Notes: generated from the sequence alone by a model not told the origin. Positions 16,714-25,538 are shown, numbered from the stretch's first letter. The stretch is 64,000 nt of DNA from Aquibacillus rhizosphaerae (GCF_030282825.1 NZ_JASTZU010000001.1:87571-151570); one strand, 5' to 3'. Numbers and translations: made by a program.

Positions 16714-17309
16714 AATTGAAAAAAATAAGAAAATGGGCTAGTCACTTTATTACCTTCACGCTATTTGTAACACTAATTTGTATGGTCTTTATTGTTATTT
16801 CCTCAAAAGCTTCCGGTGGAGAACCAGAAGTATTAGGTTATCAATTAAAGACTGTATTATCAGGGTCAATGGAGCCAGGTGTTAAAACTGGGTCAATTAT
16901 AGCAGTTAAACCGGGTGGTGACATGACTAGGTTTGAAAAAGATGATGTGATTACTTTCATAGACGAAGAAGAAAAGTTAGTGACACACAGAGTAGTTGAT
17001 GTTACCAATAGTGGTGACCATATCATGTATCAAACAAAAGGTGACAATAACAATACACCTGATGTTAATCCAGTCCTTGCAGATAATGTCGTAGCAGAAT
17101 ATACAGGATTTACAATTCCTTATGCGGGATATGTAGTGAATTTTGCTCAATCAAAACAGGGAAGTGCACTTTTGCTCATACTACCCGGGGTCTTACTATT
17201 GTTATATGCCGGATTCACGATTTGGAGAGCTATTTCACAAATTGATGAAAAAGATGGAGCGAAAGAACCTTTAGACGAAAAACTGAGTTCAACCAAATCC
17301 AATGGGTGA
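16710..17309 (+). CDS. sipW: SipW-type (ER-type) signal peptidase I
   Basis: A membrane signal peptidase of the ER/archaeal type with a Ser-His dyad: Ser53 in 'LSGSMEPG' and His93 in 'KLVTHRVVDV', plus the 'KGDNNNTPD' box. An N-terminal helix (about 12-32) and a C-terminal helix ('LLLILPGVLLLLYAGFTIW') anchor it. It is dedicated to TasA, TapA and probably the next gene product, which share the same processing site. The ATG overlaps the tapA stop. The family is typically 180-195 residues; this one, at 199, has a short charged tail. Confidence 0.92.
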   Translation: MKLKKIRKWASHFITFTLFVTLICMVFIVISSKASGGEPEVLGYQLKTVLSGSMEPGVKTGSIIAVKPGGDMTRFEKDDVITFIDEEEKLVTHRVVDVTNSGDHIMYQTKGDNNNTPDVNPVLADNVVAEYTGFTIPYAGYVVNFAQSKQGSALLLILPGVLLLLYAGFTIWRAISQIDEKDGAKEPLDEKLSSTKSNG

Positions 17310-17337
17310 TGGAAATCGTCCAATGAAGGTGATAATC

Positions 17338-17973
17338 ATGGTGAGGAAAATAATTGCTAGCTTGATAACCTTTACGCTTCTATCCATATCTTCTGGAGCT
17401 GTGATATCTTTTGCTAGTACAAATCCGATAGATATTGGCACGTTTCCAGATAAAGTTTTATTCGACGCCGAGAACATGAAACCCGGAGATGGGATAAAAA
17501 GGGTATTAACGATTCAGAATAGAGGAACATCAGACTTTACTTATAATGCAATCGTGGATTTTACAGATGGGTCTAAGATACTATTTAATGCATTTTTATT
17601 GGAAGTTAGAGATTCAAAAGGATTACTATTTGATGGAAAACTAAGTGAATTTACTGGATTTGATAAGCGCGCACTTGAGGTCAACCACGAAGAGGAGCTA
17701 GAATTTGTCGTAAAATTCCCTGAGGAACTAGGCAACGAATACCAAGGCCTAGCGTTCCAAGTAGAAATTAAGTTTGTAGCAGAAGAGATAGTTGTTGATT
17801 CAGAGGAAGTAACAACACCGCAAACACCAATTGACCCGACAGATACATTAGGTGATGGTGACATCCTCCCATCAACCGCAACCAACATGTATAGCTTCCT
17901 TCTCATAGGTTTACTCATTGTCATTACTGGAACAGGATTATACTTATTTAATAGAAGAAAAACGAATGAATAA
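17338..17973 (+). CDS. TasA-like protein with LPXTA-type wall-sorting signal
   Basis: A 211-residue secreted protein with the camelysin/TasA layout: signal peptide, 'DIGTFPDKVLFDAENMKPGD' like 'NVDNLKPGD' in TasA, then 'RVLTIQNRGTSDF'. It differs from TasA by ending in a sortase signal: LPSTA, a hydrophobic helix ('FLLIGLLIVITGTGLYLF') and NRRKTNE. The start at 17338 follows GAAGGTGA at good spacing. It is the last gene of the tasA operon. LPXTA is the motif of class D sortases, so the class B sortase at 4299 may not be its enzyme. A wall-anchored fibre nucleator or base is a plausible role. Confidence 0.82.
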   Translation: MVRKIIASLITFTLLSISSGAVISFASTNPIDIGTFPDKVLFDAENMKPGDGIKRVLTIQNRGTSDFTYNAIVDFTDGSKILFNAFLLEVRDSKGLLFDGKLSEFTGFDKRALEVNHEEELEFVVKFPEELGNEYQGLAFQVEIKFVAEEIVVDSEEVTTPQTPIDPTDTLGDGDILPSTATNMYSFLLIGLLIVITGTGLYLFNRRKTNE

Positions 17974-17997
17974 GCAGATCGCGATGCCGATCTGCTT
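17972..17997. terminator. Terminator of the tasA operon
   Basis: AAGCAGATCG / CGATCTGCTT perfect 10-bp stem starting on the stop codon; the T-run after it is short. Confidence 0.7.
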
Positions 17998-18019
17998 TAC
18001 TGTCTTGGTGTCAGGTCAG

Positions 18020-18145
18020 GATATGCCCGTTCGAGGTGGGATTATCTACTTTCTCTCGATTGATATGCTCACTCAACCCTATGATATCTACTCCCTAGCC
18101 TCTGTTATGCTCATTCCACCAAAATATATCTACTTTCAATCCTTC
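18020..18145 (+). repeat. 21-bp-register dispersed element, copy 4 (six perfect-register units)
   Basis: Six units of exactly 21 bases, alternating GATATGCCCGTTC, ATTATCTACTTTC, GATATGCTCACTC, GATATCTACTCCC, GTTATGCTCATTC and TATATCTACTTTC. This is the clearest example of the register. It overlaps the last codons of the NERD gene. Confidence 0.85.
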
Positions 18146-19098
18146 CGATAATAAACTCTACCCTTGTTCGCCCCGGTAAAAGGTAAACCCGATGAAGTTA
18201 ACAAACGTGTTGCCGCGCGCCGGTCATTTAATAATAGGAATTCTCTGCACTGTTGGTTTGTAATGGTAGGGCTTATTAACAGAAGATAATCAATAATTGC
18301 CTGCTGGTAGGCAGTGGTAGATTCAAAGCGACAACTTGGACAACGCCACTTCCGGTAGATCTTATTCATTGCACGGTTTTTGCAAACCGGACAGAATACG
18401 CCTCGTTGTATGTCGTGTTCACTAATTCCGTACAACGTATGGATATCTTCAATCAATGGAGTATGTGATTGAATCAGTTGTTGACCGAGGAGTTTTATTT
18501 GTTGATTATCTAACTGAGGTTCGGGGTATTTCTTTTTTAACTCTAGATATTTCTGTTTCAAATAATCGAAATGTAGAACAAAATCGTAAATGTGCTCACT
18601 GCCAGGATTTGCTTTGATAATTGTGGCCGGATTACTAATGCCAACCACATACTCGATAGGCAATGAATCAAGTTGATAATTACATAACCAATCAATCAGC
18701 TGTTCGCGTTGCTCTTCTACCTGCATAATCGGATCTTGAAATCCTTCCTCTACACCATGATACACACGAATGAACTGCTTCGTGTTTGTATCAAAAATAA
18801 GTGTTCCAACAAGGCTTTTGATTTCAATGATGAGAGCGAAGGATGGAGTTAACAAGAGGGTATCCATTTGAAAGTGGTATTTGCGGTTTTTAATGCGAAT
18901 GTCGTTAAAAATATGAAGATGCTGCTTGGGTAACTTATCTAAATAATAATCGATCGCTTCCTCCCCCTGAAAGCCAACCTGCCGAATAGCAAGGTCATCT
19001 GCAACTTTCTTCCTTTTGCGGTGATTAAGAGGCAAACGCCTTAATAATCCCTCATCCACATCAATCATTACCGGTTTCGTGCGCTGTTTTATTATCAT
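18136..19098 (-). CDS. NERD-domain protein with C-terminal zinc ribbon
   Basis: A 320-residue protein. A NERD (nuclease-related) domain spans about residues 40-150, with 'FQGEEAIDYYLDKLP' and the nuclease-fold core 'FQMDTLLLTPSFALIIEIK' (D and ExK positions present). A middle helical region follows, then a zinc ribbon 'CPVC...CPSC' at about 234-260. NERD proteins are common, often plasmid- or host-borne, and presumed to process DNA; the role is unproven. AAAGGAG lies 7 bases before the ATG. Its 3' end runs into a 21-bp-register repeat, so the last residues may have been altered by that insertion. Confidence 0.8.
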   Translation of the reverse strand: MIIKQRTKPVMIDVDEGLLRRLPLNHRKRKKVADDLAIRQVGFQGEEAIDYYLDKLPKQHLHIFNDIRIKNRKYHFQMDTLLLTPSFALIIEIKSLVGTLIFDTNTKQFIRVYHGVEEGFQDPIMQVEEQREQLIDWLCNYQLDSLPIEYVVGISNPATIIKANPGSEHIYDFVLHFDYLKQKYLELKKKYPEPQLDNQQIKLLGQQLIQSHTPLIEDIHTLYGISEHDIQRGVFCPVCKNRAMNKIYRKWRCPSCRFESTTAYQQAIIDYLLLISPTITNQQCREFLLLNDRRAATRLLTSSGLPFTGANKGRVYYRKD

Positions 19099-19205
19099 TT
19101 ATCTACTCCTTTCTGAAGTTATTATTCGACATTTTGTTCTTAGTTCCTTCTATAAATTGTTTTAGTATTCGCGTCCCCTGAATTTTTATATCACTGCTAG
19201 AAACG

Positions 19206-19400
19206 GATATGCCCATTCGTATTGAATAAATCTACTTCCGTCCAGTCGATATGCTCACTCCAAATGAGGATATCTACTTTCAGCATGAGGATTTGCCCGC
19301 TCATCTCAAAAATATGCCCGCTCAACCTTAATATATGCTCACACCACAGTCGGCCGGTCTTTAACTAGTTGCCGTCAGAAGCCGGCGACAGACCATTAAC
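19206..19400 (+). repeat. 21-bp-register dispersed element, copy 5a
   Basis: Seven 21-nt units in the order A B A B A A A (A is ATATGCYC type, B is ATATCTACTTYC type) end in the module GCCGGTCTTTAACTAGTTGC, then CGTCAGAAGCCGGCGACAGA and CCATTAAC. The end module lies at 19353-19400. Confidence 0.85.
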
Positions 19401-19410
19401 AAACTGCAAG

Positions 19411-19610
19411 AAACGCCCACTCACCAAGCATATATCTACATCCGTACCAAAAATATTCCCACATCAAACCAGGATATTTACACCCAATCAGCGGATATGC
19501 CCGTTCCCTAGCTCTATATGCCCTCCCAACCTCAAAATATGCTCACTCCATAGTCGAACACTCCCAACCTAGTTGCCATCAGGAGCAACAGCGACTGAAT
19601 ATTAACTAAT
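19411..19610 (+). repeat. 21-bp-register dispersed element, copy 5b
   Basis: Tandem second copy: seven units in 21-base register, then the end module CCTAGTTGCCATCAGGAGCA, ACAGCGACTGA and ATTAACTA. From 19611 to 19789 the DNA is AT-rich and probably holds the promoter of the chemoreceptor gene. Confidence 0.85.
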
Positions 19611-19789
19611 CATAACCCCACAGTACAACAAAACACACCAACCTAAGCACATAGACCTAAAAGTGATAACGAAACAACCATACTTTAGGTATAAATATTC
19701 AATATATTGTAAAAATTTTATATCTTTTTGTCGAATAATGTAGTATTTTTAATATATATTATTTAAGACTCAGACAGGAGATGAAAAAC

Positions 19790-21277
19790 ATGTTTAACAG
19801 AAGAAAAGAGATAGACGCACAATTAAATTTTCAAGAATTAGATATGGTTAAAAGAAACAGTGCAGTTAACCTTGCTCTAACAATTGTTTCCTTGTTAATA
19901 ATTACCATTATTACTGCAGCTGCCGCTTTCACTTTGCCTTCATTGATTATATTAAGTATTACATTAGCTATTTGGTTACCATTTATAATTCTTCACTTAA
20001 CTAGGAAATGGATTTTTTATATAAAATACATAGCGATAATTGGATCTGCATTATCTACAAGCTATTCGGTTTTTACGTCGCCTGCTACAACAAATTTTAT
20101 TTCCATTATCTACTTAGTTATCTTGGCGCTTATCTACATGGATATGAAATTATCTATATTTGTTAATCTTTATGGTTTCTTGTTAGTTTGTTACATGGTC
20201 TCTTTCCAAGCCAGTATATTAGGTTTAGAAGAAGGATCTGGAGTAACGTACATTATTTATTATGCACTTATATCGATTGTTGCTTTTGCTTTACTTAAGA
20301 TATCCAGCAACATGATAAAGCAAATTAACACCTCACGAGAAGAGGCAGAACAATTAGCTATTGATCAAGAAAAGCAACAAAAAGAATTACAAGATTTAAT
20401 TGCAACAGTTAGTGAAAAGACACAACACATCACTAGTAATAGTGAACAAAGTAATATTGCATTTAAAGAAATGAATGCAGCATTCCAAGAAATTGCTACC
20501 GGATCAAGTTCTCAAAGTAATTCAACACAAAACATTAACGAATCTGTCTCGGTCATGAGTTCTAAACTGGATGAAATGGGAACTACCATGAAGAGCCTAA
20601 CAGAAGAATCAGTTAATTCAAAAGAACTATCTGAAACTGGCCAACAACAAATCTCGTCCCTAACACATACGATTGAAGACTTTAAAGGTGAAATTGACGG
20701 CATGTCTCAAGAGATAAGCCAGTTAATTGAAAACTTAAATGAAACACATCAATTCAGTAATACAATTAAAGAGATTGCCAATCAAACAAGCTTGCTATCT
20801 TTGAATGCTAGTATCGAAGCGGCAAGAGCTGGCGAACACGGTAAAGGATTCGCTGTAGTAGCCGATGAAATTCGTAAACTAGCAGAATTATCAACCGATT
20901 CAGCAGAGAAAATTTCCGAACAATTGAATGCCTTCTCAAAACAATCAGATCAAACAAGAAATAAAATGATACAAGTAGCAGAACGCATGGCCGAAAGCTA
21001 CGAAATGACTGAAGAGACAAACAATTCATTCAAGCAAATTAACACAGCAATTATTAAACTAAACGACCTATCCGTTGCTAGCGATCAATTAACACAGTCC
21101 ATCAACCAGTCTGTGAAAACAATCAGTGAATCAACCGAAGAACTAGCAGCATTCAGCGAAGAATCAAGTGCATCCATCCAACAAGTAACCGCAACCCTAG
21201 ACAATTGCCTAGACAGTAACACAGACGTATTAAACAACCTTAAAGAACTAGAATCAACATTAAATAAAAACCTATAA
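19790..21277 (+). CDS. Methyl-accepting chemotaxis protein without extracellular sensor
   Basis: A chemoreceptor of 495 residues. The N-terminal ~180 residues hold about six hydrophobic helices with only short loops, so it lacks the usual periplasm-facing Cache or four-helix sensor domain and any clear HAMP domain. A coiled-coil signalling domain follows with the hallmark hairpin tip '[19 protein letters not shown]', then '[16 protein letters not shown]'. It probably senses something in or at the membrane. The ATG at 19790 is preferred because the ATG at 19781 touches the AGGAG sequence. It is monocistronic with its own terminator. Confidence 0.9.
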   Translation: MFNRRKEIDAQLNFQELDMVKRNSAVNLALTIVSLLIITIITAAAAFTLPSLIILSITLAIWLPFIILHLTRKWIFYIKYIAIIGSALSTSYSVFTSPATTNFISIIYLVILALIYMDMKLSIFVNLYGFLLVCYMVSFQASILGLEEGSGVTYIIYYALISIVAFALLKISSNMIKQINTSREEAEQLAIDQEKQQKELQDLIATVSEKTQHITSNSEQSNIAFKEMNAAFQEIATGSSSQSNSTQNINESVSVMSSKLDEMGTTMKSLTEESVNSKELSETGQQQISSLTHTIEDFKGEIDGMSQEISQLIENLNETHQFSNTIKEIANQTSLLSLNASIEAARAGEHGKGFAVVADEIRKLAELSTDSAEKISEQLNAFSKQSDQTRNKMIQVAERMAESYEMTEETNNSFKQINTAIIKLNDLSVASDQLTQSINQSVKTISESTEELAAFSEESSASIQQVTATLDNCLDSNTDVLNNLKELESTLNKNL

Positions 21278-21281
21278 TAAC

Positions 21282-21314
21282 AAAGAGCAGATTGCCCTTG
21301 GCAGTCTGCTCTTT
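21282..21314. terminator. Terminator of the chemoreceptor gene
   Basis: AAAGAGCAGATTGCC / GGCAGTCTGCTCTTT with CTT loop and one G-T pair. Confidence 0.85.
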
Positions 21315-21319
21315 TACTT

Positions 21320-21520
21320 GATATGCTCATTCATCAAGTGTATATCTGCTTTCAGTCCAAGGATATGCCCATAGCAACCAAACATATCTACACCGCATCA
21401 CCGGATATGCCCGTTTACCCTCACCTTATGCTCATCCAGCCTAATTAAATGCCCGCTCAACCCAGCCGACCTGTCCCTAACTAGTTGCCGTCAGGAGCCA
21501 CAGTGACTGACCATTAACCA
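21320..21520 (+). repeat. 21-bp-register dispersed element, copy 6a
   Basis: Seven units A B A B A A A, the same order as copy 5a, then the end module CCTAACTAGTTGCCGTCAGG, AGCCACAGTGACTGA and CCATTAACCA. Confidence 0.85.
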
Positions 21521-21527
21521 ATCCTAT

Positions 21528-21653
21528 GTTATGCCCATACATCAAACAAATATCTACTTCCCTTCAGCAGAAATGCCCACACCAACCTACTATATCTACA
21601 CCCCACCATCGGAAATGCTCGCCCAAGTACAATATATGCCCCTTCACATCCTA
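21528..21653 (+). repeat. 21-bp-register dispersed element, copy 6b (no end module)
   Basis: Six units in register (GTTATGCCCATAC, AATATCTACTTCC, GAAATGCCCACAC, TATATCTACACCC, GAAATGCTCGCCC, TATATGCCCCTTC). The end module is missing. Confidence 0.8.
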
Positions 21654-21745
21654 TTTAACTAATAAAAATAGTTTATTGTCACATTACGCGTCAAATTGTG
21701 ATACCATATTATTGTTAATTAAATAAAAAACGAATGGTGATACAT

Positions 21746-22858
21746 ATGAAGCAAGCTATTATTTTACTTTTATCTCTTATAACATTGATCGCTATTATTA
21801 TTCTTGGTGAAATCCATTGGGAAAATCAAACCCCTGACACTAGCAGCACAGCAACATCGGCTGAACAGAATGACTCGACAACTGACACTTCATCAAACGG
21901 CCAGACATCTGCTGAAATGGAAGTTACCGCTACAGATGATGCCTGGTTATTAAGCCATGGCAACTGGGATCAAGTGGAGGTGGAAGACTGGGGAACAGTC
22001 ATGCAAGGTACCCTCCAAAGTACAGGCGAACCAGCATACGGCAGAACCGCCAAGATTTCAACAAACAGCAGTTATGCGACACTTAAACAACGAAATATAG
22101 AAGGAACAGTTTCAATTTATGTTGATCAAGAACTAGTAACCTCAAAAGAACTTAGAAATGATGGAACAAAAAGTGAAATCGAAATCTTCACTGATAGCGA
22201 AGGCTGGCATGAGATTGAACTCGTATATTCCGGAGAGTCCGAACTAACGAGTCTATACTTGAGTGGGGATGCGGAAATCAAACAACCTGAAACAGAAGCA
22301 TCCGACGAAAAGTTAGTTGTCATTGGTCATAACTATGGAGCAAGTACAAATTCATTCGTTACTTTATTAGAAGAAAAATTAAACATCACTGCTATTAATC
22401 AAGGTGTTGCTGGTACCGATGTTAACGTCAATCAGCCAGAGAATGCAGGAAATAGTGGACTAGCTAGATTGCAAGAAGATGTAGTCGAAGAAAACCCAAC
22501 ACAAATATTTGTGGTTTATGGTCAAAACGCTATGCCTGCATTAACGGACGGAACAATGTCTTACTCAACCTATTTTGATGACCTCTATCAGTTTCTCAAT
22601 GAAATAAACACCGAACTGCCAGATGTACCAATCTATGTGAGCGGAGCAATAGCAACCCCATCATATAATGACAATGCATTATTCCGATTAAACGCTAATA
22701 TAAAAGCTGTTACTGATCAAATCGAGATGGCCAATTATATCGATGTAACCGGGCAGTGGGACCAAAGTAACTTCGCGCAGTATATATCGAATGAGGGGCA
22801 ATTAACCGAAGAAGGCAGCGAGTTTTTAGCAGAACGCTATGCAGAAGAAATGGAATAA
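21746..22858 (+). CDS. Secreted SGNH-hydrolase-like protein with degenerate catalytic blocks
   Basis: A 370-residue exported protein. An N-terminal helix anchors it, a Ser/Thr-rich linker and a beta-rich domain follow, and the C-terminal half (from about 190) has the SGNH/GDSL fold pattern: 'LVVIGHNYGAST', 'INQGVAGTDV', 'IFVVYGQNA', and a final helix 'TEEGSEFLAERYAEE'. The nucleophile motif GDS reads GHN (194-196) and the usual D-x-x-H before the last helix has no His, so the classic Ser-His dyad is not visible. Block II Gly and block III Asn remain. It may bind rather than hydrolyse an acylated glycan. The ATG at 21746 is preferred over 21734. Confidence 0.65.
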   Translation: MKQAIILLLSLITLIAIIILGEIHWENQTPDTSSTATSAEQNDSTTDTSSNGQTSAEMEVTATDDAWLLSHGNWDQVEVEDWGTVMQGTLQSTGEPAYGRTAKISTNSSYATLKQRNIEGTVSIYVDQELVTSKELRNDGTKSEIEIFTDSEGWHEIELVYSGESELTSLYLSGDAEIKQPETEASDEKLVVIGHNYGASTNSFVTLLEEKLNITAINQGVAGTDVNVNQPENAGNSGLARLQEDVVEENPTQIFVVYGQNAMPALTDGTMSYSTYFDDLYQFLNEINTELPDVPIYVSGAIATPSYNDNALFRLNANIKAVTDQIEMANYIDVTGQWDQSNFAQYISNEGQLTEEGSEFLAERYAEEME

Positions 22859-22870
22859 AAGATATGCTTG

Positions 22871-22898
22871 AAGACGCCATCTAGGCGTCTTTTGTTTT
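22871..22898. terminator. Terminator of the SGNH-like gene
   Basis: AAGACGCC / GGCGTCTT stem with ATCTA loop and a T-rich tail. Confidence 0.85.
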
Positions 22899-22979
22899 AC
22901 AATAAAAAGGATAGTCAAAACTCTCTCCGTAACTTATAATAAAAAACAGATTTGTATTTTATAAGAGACGAGGAAGAAG

Positions 22980-23459
22980 ATGACGAAGAAACTTTTATAT
23001 TCATTGCTTGGCATTATCCCTTTATTAATTGGTGGGTACTTTTTGTTCCAAAATTTATCTGGTAATTCTGATGCCATGCTGACTTATTTAGATGAAACCT
23101 ATGATTATGGCATAAGATATAACGAGATAGTGAATCAAGAGGCTGCACTAACAGAAAGCGGTACAGAAGAGGAATTAATACTATTTACACAAGAAACATT
23201 AATTCCTGAACTAGAAAAAATCCACTCTGAGTCAAAAGCCTATGGAGAAAAAATTAAAGAAACAGAACTGAAAGAACTACATGATCTTGATGTTAAATCA
23301 ATCGAAAAATATATAGCTGCGCAATATGCTTGGCTAGAAGGAAATCTAGAAGAAGTAGATGCACTATTCACAGAATCTGAACAGCTTACATCACAATACG
23401 AAGAAGAGATTGATAAACTAGCCGCCAAATGGGCAGTAGAAATAGAATGGGAAGAATAA
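22980..23459 (+). CDS. Exported helical protein of unknown function
   Basis: A 159-residue protein. One N-terminal helix ('LLYSLLGIIPLLIGGYFLF') looks like an uncleaved anchor or signal peptide without a lipobox. The rest is strongly acidic and helical ('TYLDETYDYGIRYNEIVNQ', 'QYAWLEGNLEEVDALFTES'), resembling the four-helix type of small extracellular proteins in Bacillaceae. GACGAGGAAGA precedes the ATG. It is flanked by terminators, so it is monocistronic. No function can be given. Confidence 0.7.
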   Translation: MTKKLLYSLLGIIPLLIGGYFLFQNLSGNSDAMLTYLDETYDYGIRYNEIVNQEAALTESGTEEELILFTQETLIPELEKIHSESKAYGEKIKETELKELHDLDVKSIEKYIAAQYAWLEGNLEEVDALFTESEQLTSQYEEEIDKLAAKWAVEIEWEE

Positions 23460-23468
23460 TAATATTCA

Positions 23469-23495
23469 TTCAGAGTCAGCAAGATGCTGGCTCTT
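23469..23495. terminator. Terminator after the helical exported protein
   Basis: AGAGTCAGCA / TGCTGGCTCT stem with one G-T pair and AGA loop, then TTGTTTGTT. Confidence 0.75.
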
Positions 23496-23512
23496 GTTTG
23501 TTCTATAGTGAG

Positions 23513-23550
23513 ATATATGCCCATTCAAATCTATGATATTCACTTCCAAA
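23513..23550 (+). repeat. 21-bp-register element, short remnant
   Basis: Only two units (ATATATGCCCATTC and TGATATTCACTTCC), 21 bases apart, remain in the 378-base gap before the kinase operon. Confidence 0.6.
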
Positions 23551-23591
23551 AACCTAAAATTAAACCTGTAAAGTATCTTAATAGAAAAATA

Positions 23592-23607
23592 ATTCTTTAT
23601 TAAGAAC
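23592..23607. promoter_or_regulatory. SinR-like box upstream of the tyrosine kinase operon
   Basis: ATTCTTTATTAAGAAC differs from the tasA box GTTCTTTATTAAGAAT only at its two end bases. It lies about 100 bases upstream of an extended -10 (TGATATAAT at 23702), so an effect on that promoter is possible but not certain. Confidence 0.5.
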
Positions 23608-23701
23608 CTAACTTCTCAACAATGAAAGCGGTATCAGTAAAAAATAACAACTATTCCCAATAAAAACTCCTCTATTCTTGTCCCACATGCTATATAATTG
23701 T

Positions 23702-23709
23702 GATATAAT
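23702..23709 (+). promoter_or_regulatory. Probable extended -10 promoter of ywqC-ywqD
   Basis: TGATATAAT carries the TGN extension and a consensus -10; TTGTCC at 23678 is a loose -35 with long spacing. Confidence 0.5.
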
Positions 23710-23837
23710 TTCGATTATGATGTGCGAGTAACGTCTTCATATTCTACTTATGAAACAAAATTTAATAGAAAACTAAAGTTAAATACTATTGCTATGTAAT
23801 GTGGCATGAGAAATAAAGATAAACTATCGGAGGGAAG

Positions 23838-24602
23838 ATGATGGAAGAAACGATATCCTTGAAAGAAATATTTGAGGTCTTAAAAAAGCGAATCCTACTT
23901 ATTATCCTACTAATTATTGGAGCTGCAGGAATAAGTGCAATCATTAGTTACTTTGTATTAACACCAACCTATCAATCTAGTTCACAATTCATCGTTAGTC
24001 AAAATGCAAGTGAATTGGAAAACGTTGATATTAATCAAATCCGATCAAACGTTGAAATCATTAATACGTATAATCAAATTATCACAAGTCCAAGAATCTT
24101 AGACGGTGTAATTGAAGAATTAGATTTACCAATGTCTGCTGGAGCTTTAAGTGGAAGAATATCGGTAGCGAGTGCACAGAATTCACAAGTTGTTACAATA
24201 ACAGCAACAGATACAGACCCAACCATGGCAGTGGATATTGCCAATACGACTGTAAGAGTGTTCCAGGAAGAAGTACCTGATTTAATGAATGTTAATAATG
24301 TTAATATCCTTTCAGAAGCACAAGTATCAGAAAATCCACAACCGGTTAACCCGAAGCCACTACTTAACATCGCAATTGCAGTTGTACTCGGTGGAATGGT
24401 TGGTGTTGGTTTAGCATTCTTACTGGAATACATGGACAACACGATTAAAACAGAAACCGATATTGAAAATAAACTAGAGTTGCCTGTAATTGGAGTTATC
24501 TCACACATAAGTGATGACGAGATTGCAACGAGTCGTTTTAATACAACTACCAACCGAAGAGAAAGGGGCGAGTTCATTGGCGAAAAGAAGAAAACAAGCT
24601 AG
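23838..24602 (+). CDS. ywqC: Wzz/YwqC-type tyrosine kinase modulator
   Basis: The membrane partner of a bacterial tyrosine (BY) kinase, which also sets polysaccharide chain length. An N-terminal helix (about 20-40: 'IILLIIGAAGISAIISYFVL') is followed by the extracellular Wzz domain ('TPTYQSSSQFIVSQ') and a second helix at about 178-198 after the Pro-rich 'NPQPVNPKPLLN'. The C-terminal cytoplasmic tail ends 'GEKKKTS' and would activate YwqD. The ATG at 23838 or 23841 follows GGAGGGA. It overlaps ywqD by 26 bases. In B. subtilis, YwqC activates YwqD; polysaccharide genes follow here from 29 kb. Confidence 0.9.
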   Translation: MMEETISLKEIFEVLKKRILLIILLIIGAAGISAIISYFVLTPTYQSSSQFIVSQNASELENVDINQIRSNVEIINTYNQIITSPRILDGVIEELDLPMSAGALSGRISVASAQNSQVVTITATDTDPTMAVDIANTTVRVFQEEVPDLMNVNNVNILSEAQVSENPQPVNPKPLLNIAIAVVLGGMVGVGLAFLLEYMDNTIKTETDIENKLELPVIGVISHISDDEIATSRFNTTTNRRERGEFIGEKKKTS

Positions 24603-25269
24603 AAATAATACCATGAGGCACTTGATTACAAAGCTTAATCCTCGTTCTCCTATTTCTGAGCAATACCGTACAATTCGAACGAACTTGCAATTCTCTTCTG
24701 TAGACGGCGAATTAAAAACAATGCTTGTTACCTCTTCGGGACCATCAGAGGGGAAATCATCAACAGTAGCGAACTTAGCGATTGTTTTTGCTCAAACAGG
24801 TAAGAAAGTTTTACTTATTGATGCGGATATGAGAAAGCCAACACTTCATTATACGTTTAGAATGGATAACCGCAGAGGACTAAGTAGTGTCCTTGTTGGT
24901 GAAACAATCCTTGATGAATCGGTAGTGAAAAGTGATGTAAAGGATTTGGACTTGTTATCTTGTGGACCAATCCCACCGAATCCATCGGAACTATTAGGTT
25001 CAAAATCAATGGAAAAACTAATCAGTGACGCATCAGCTTATTACGATTTAATTATCTTTGATACACCACCAGTACTAGCTGTTACAGACGCACAAATATT
25101 AGCAAACATTTGTGATGGTGCGATGATGGTAGTTCGTAGTAAACAAACAGAATACGAATCAGCACAAAAAGCGCGTGATCTATTAAAACCAGCCAAAGCA
25201 AAACTACTAGGCGTTGTACTCAACGACAAAGAAGACAAAAAAGGTAGTTATTATTACTACGGCTCATAA
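24577..25269 (+). CDS. ywqD: BY-kinase (CpsD/YwqD-type protein tyrosine kinase)
   Basis: A P-loop tyrosine autokinase of 230 residues. Walker A 'SSGPSEGKSST', Walker A' 'VLLIDADMRKPT' and Walker B 'LIIFDTPPVLAV' are all present. The N-terminal 'SEQYRTIRTNLQF' is the interaction helix of the kinase ring, and the C-terminal tyrosine cluster 'SYYYYGS' is the autophosphorylation tail. The TTG start at 24577 is chosen from GGGGCG spacing and from the N-terminus seen in B. subtilis YwqD; the longer frame would overlap ywqC much further. A known target in B. subtilis is UDP-glucose dehydrogenase, and such a gene lies at 30047. Confidence 0.92.
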   Translation: MAKRRKQARNNTMRHLITKLNPRSPISEQYRTIRTNLQFSSVDGELKTMLVTSSGPSEGKSSTVANLAIVFAQTGKKVLLIDADMRKPTLHYTFRMDNRRGLSSVLVGETILDESVVKSDVKDLDLLSCGPIPPNPSELLGSKSMEKLISDASAYYDLIIFDTPPVLAVTDAQILANICDGAMMVVRSKQTEYESAQKARDLLKPAKAKLLGVVLNDKEDKKGSYYYYGS

Positions 25270-25272
25270 AAT

Positions 25273-25314
25273 AAAAAGACCTTACATCCTCATTGGAGGA
25301 TGTAAGGTCTTTTT
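25273..25314. terminator. Terminator of ywqC-ywqD
   Basis: A 19-bp perfect stem (AAAAAGACCTTACATCCTC) with ATTG loop and a T-run immediately after the stop. The kinase genes are therefore cut off from the phosphatase genes downstream. Confidence 0.95.
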
Positions 25315-25342
25315 GAATGCCTGTTAATTAGTAACACTCCAC

Positions 25343-25529
25343 GATATGCCCATCCAACCAAAGTATATCTACTTTCCCACAGTTCTTATGCCTGTTCAAA
25401 TAACTTATATGCTCTCTCAATCCAAACATATCTACATTCAGCTCACCTATATGCCCACGCAGCCACCAGCATATTACAGCCCAATCCACAACTAGTTGCC
25501 GTCAGAGCACAGCGATGACACTTAAAAGT
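25343..25529 (+). repeat. 21-bp-register dispersed element, copy 8a
   Basis: Seven units (GATATGCCCATCC, TATATCTACTTTC, CTTATGCCTGTTC and so on) precede the end module ACAACTAGTTGCCGTCAGAG, CACAGCGATGACA. Confidence 0.8.
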
Positions 25530-25538
25530 AATCTCCCT

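Noticed and set aside
18020..18145. CRISPR array
   Set aside because: The repeated core is only ~12 bases with 8-9 free bases, two core types alternate, and there are no cas genes; CRISPR repeats are longer with 30-40-base spacers.
19369..19572. Short frames with 7-residue repeats ('ICPF', 'ISTS') inside the 21-bp-register elements
   Set aside because: Twenty-one is a multiple of three, so such frames arise by themselves. They lack ribosome binding sites and appear on different strands in different copies.
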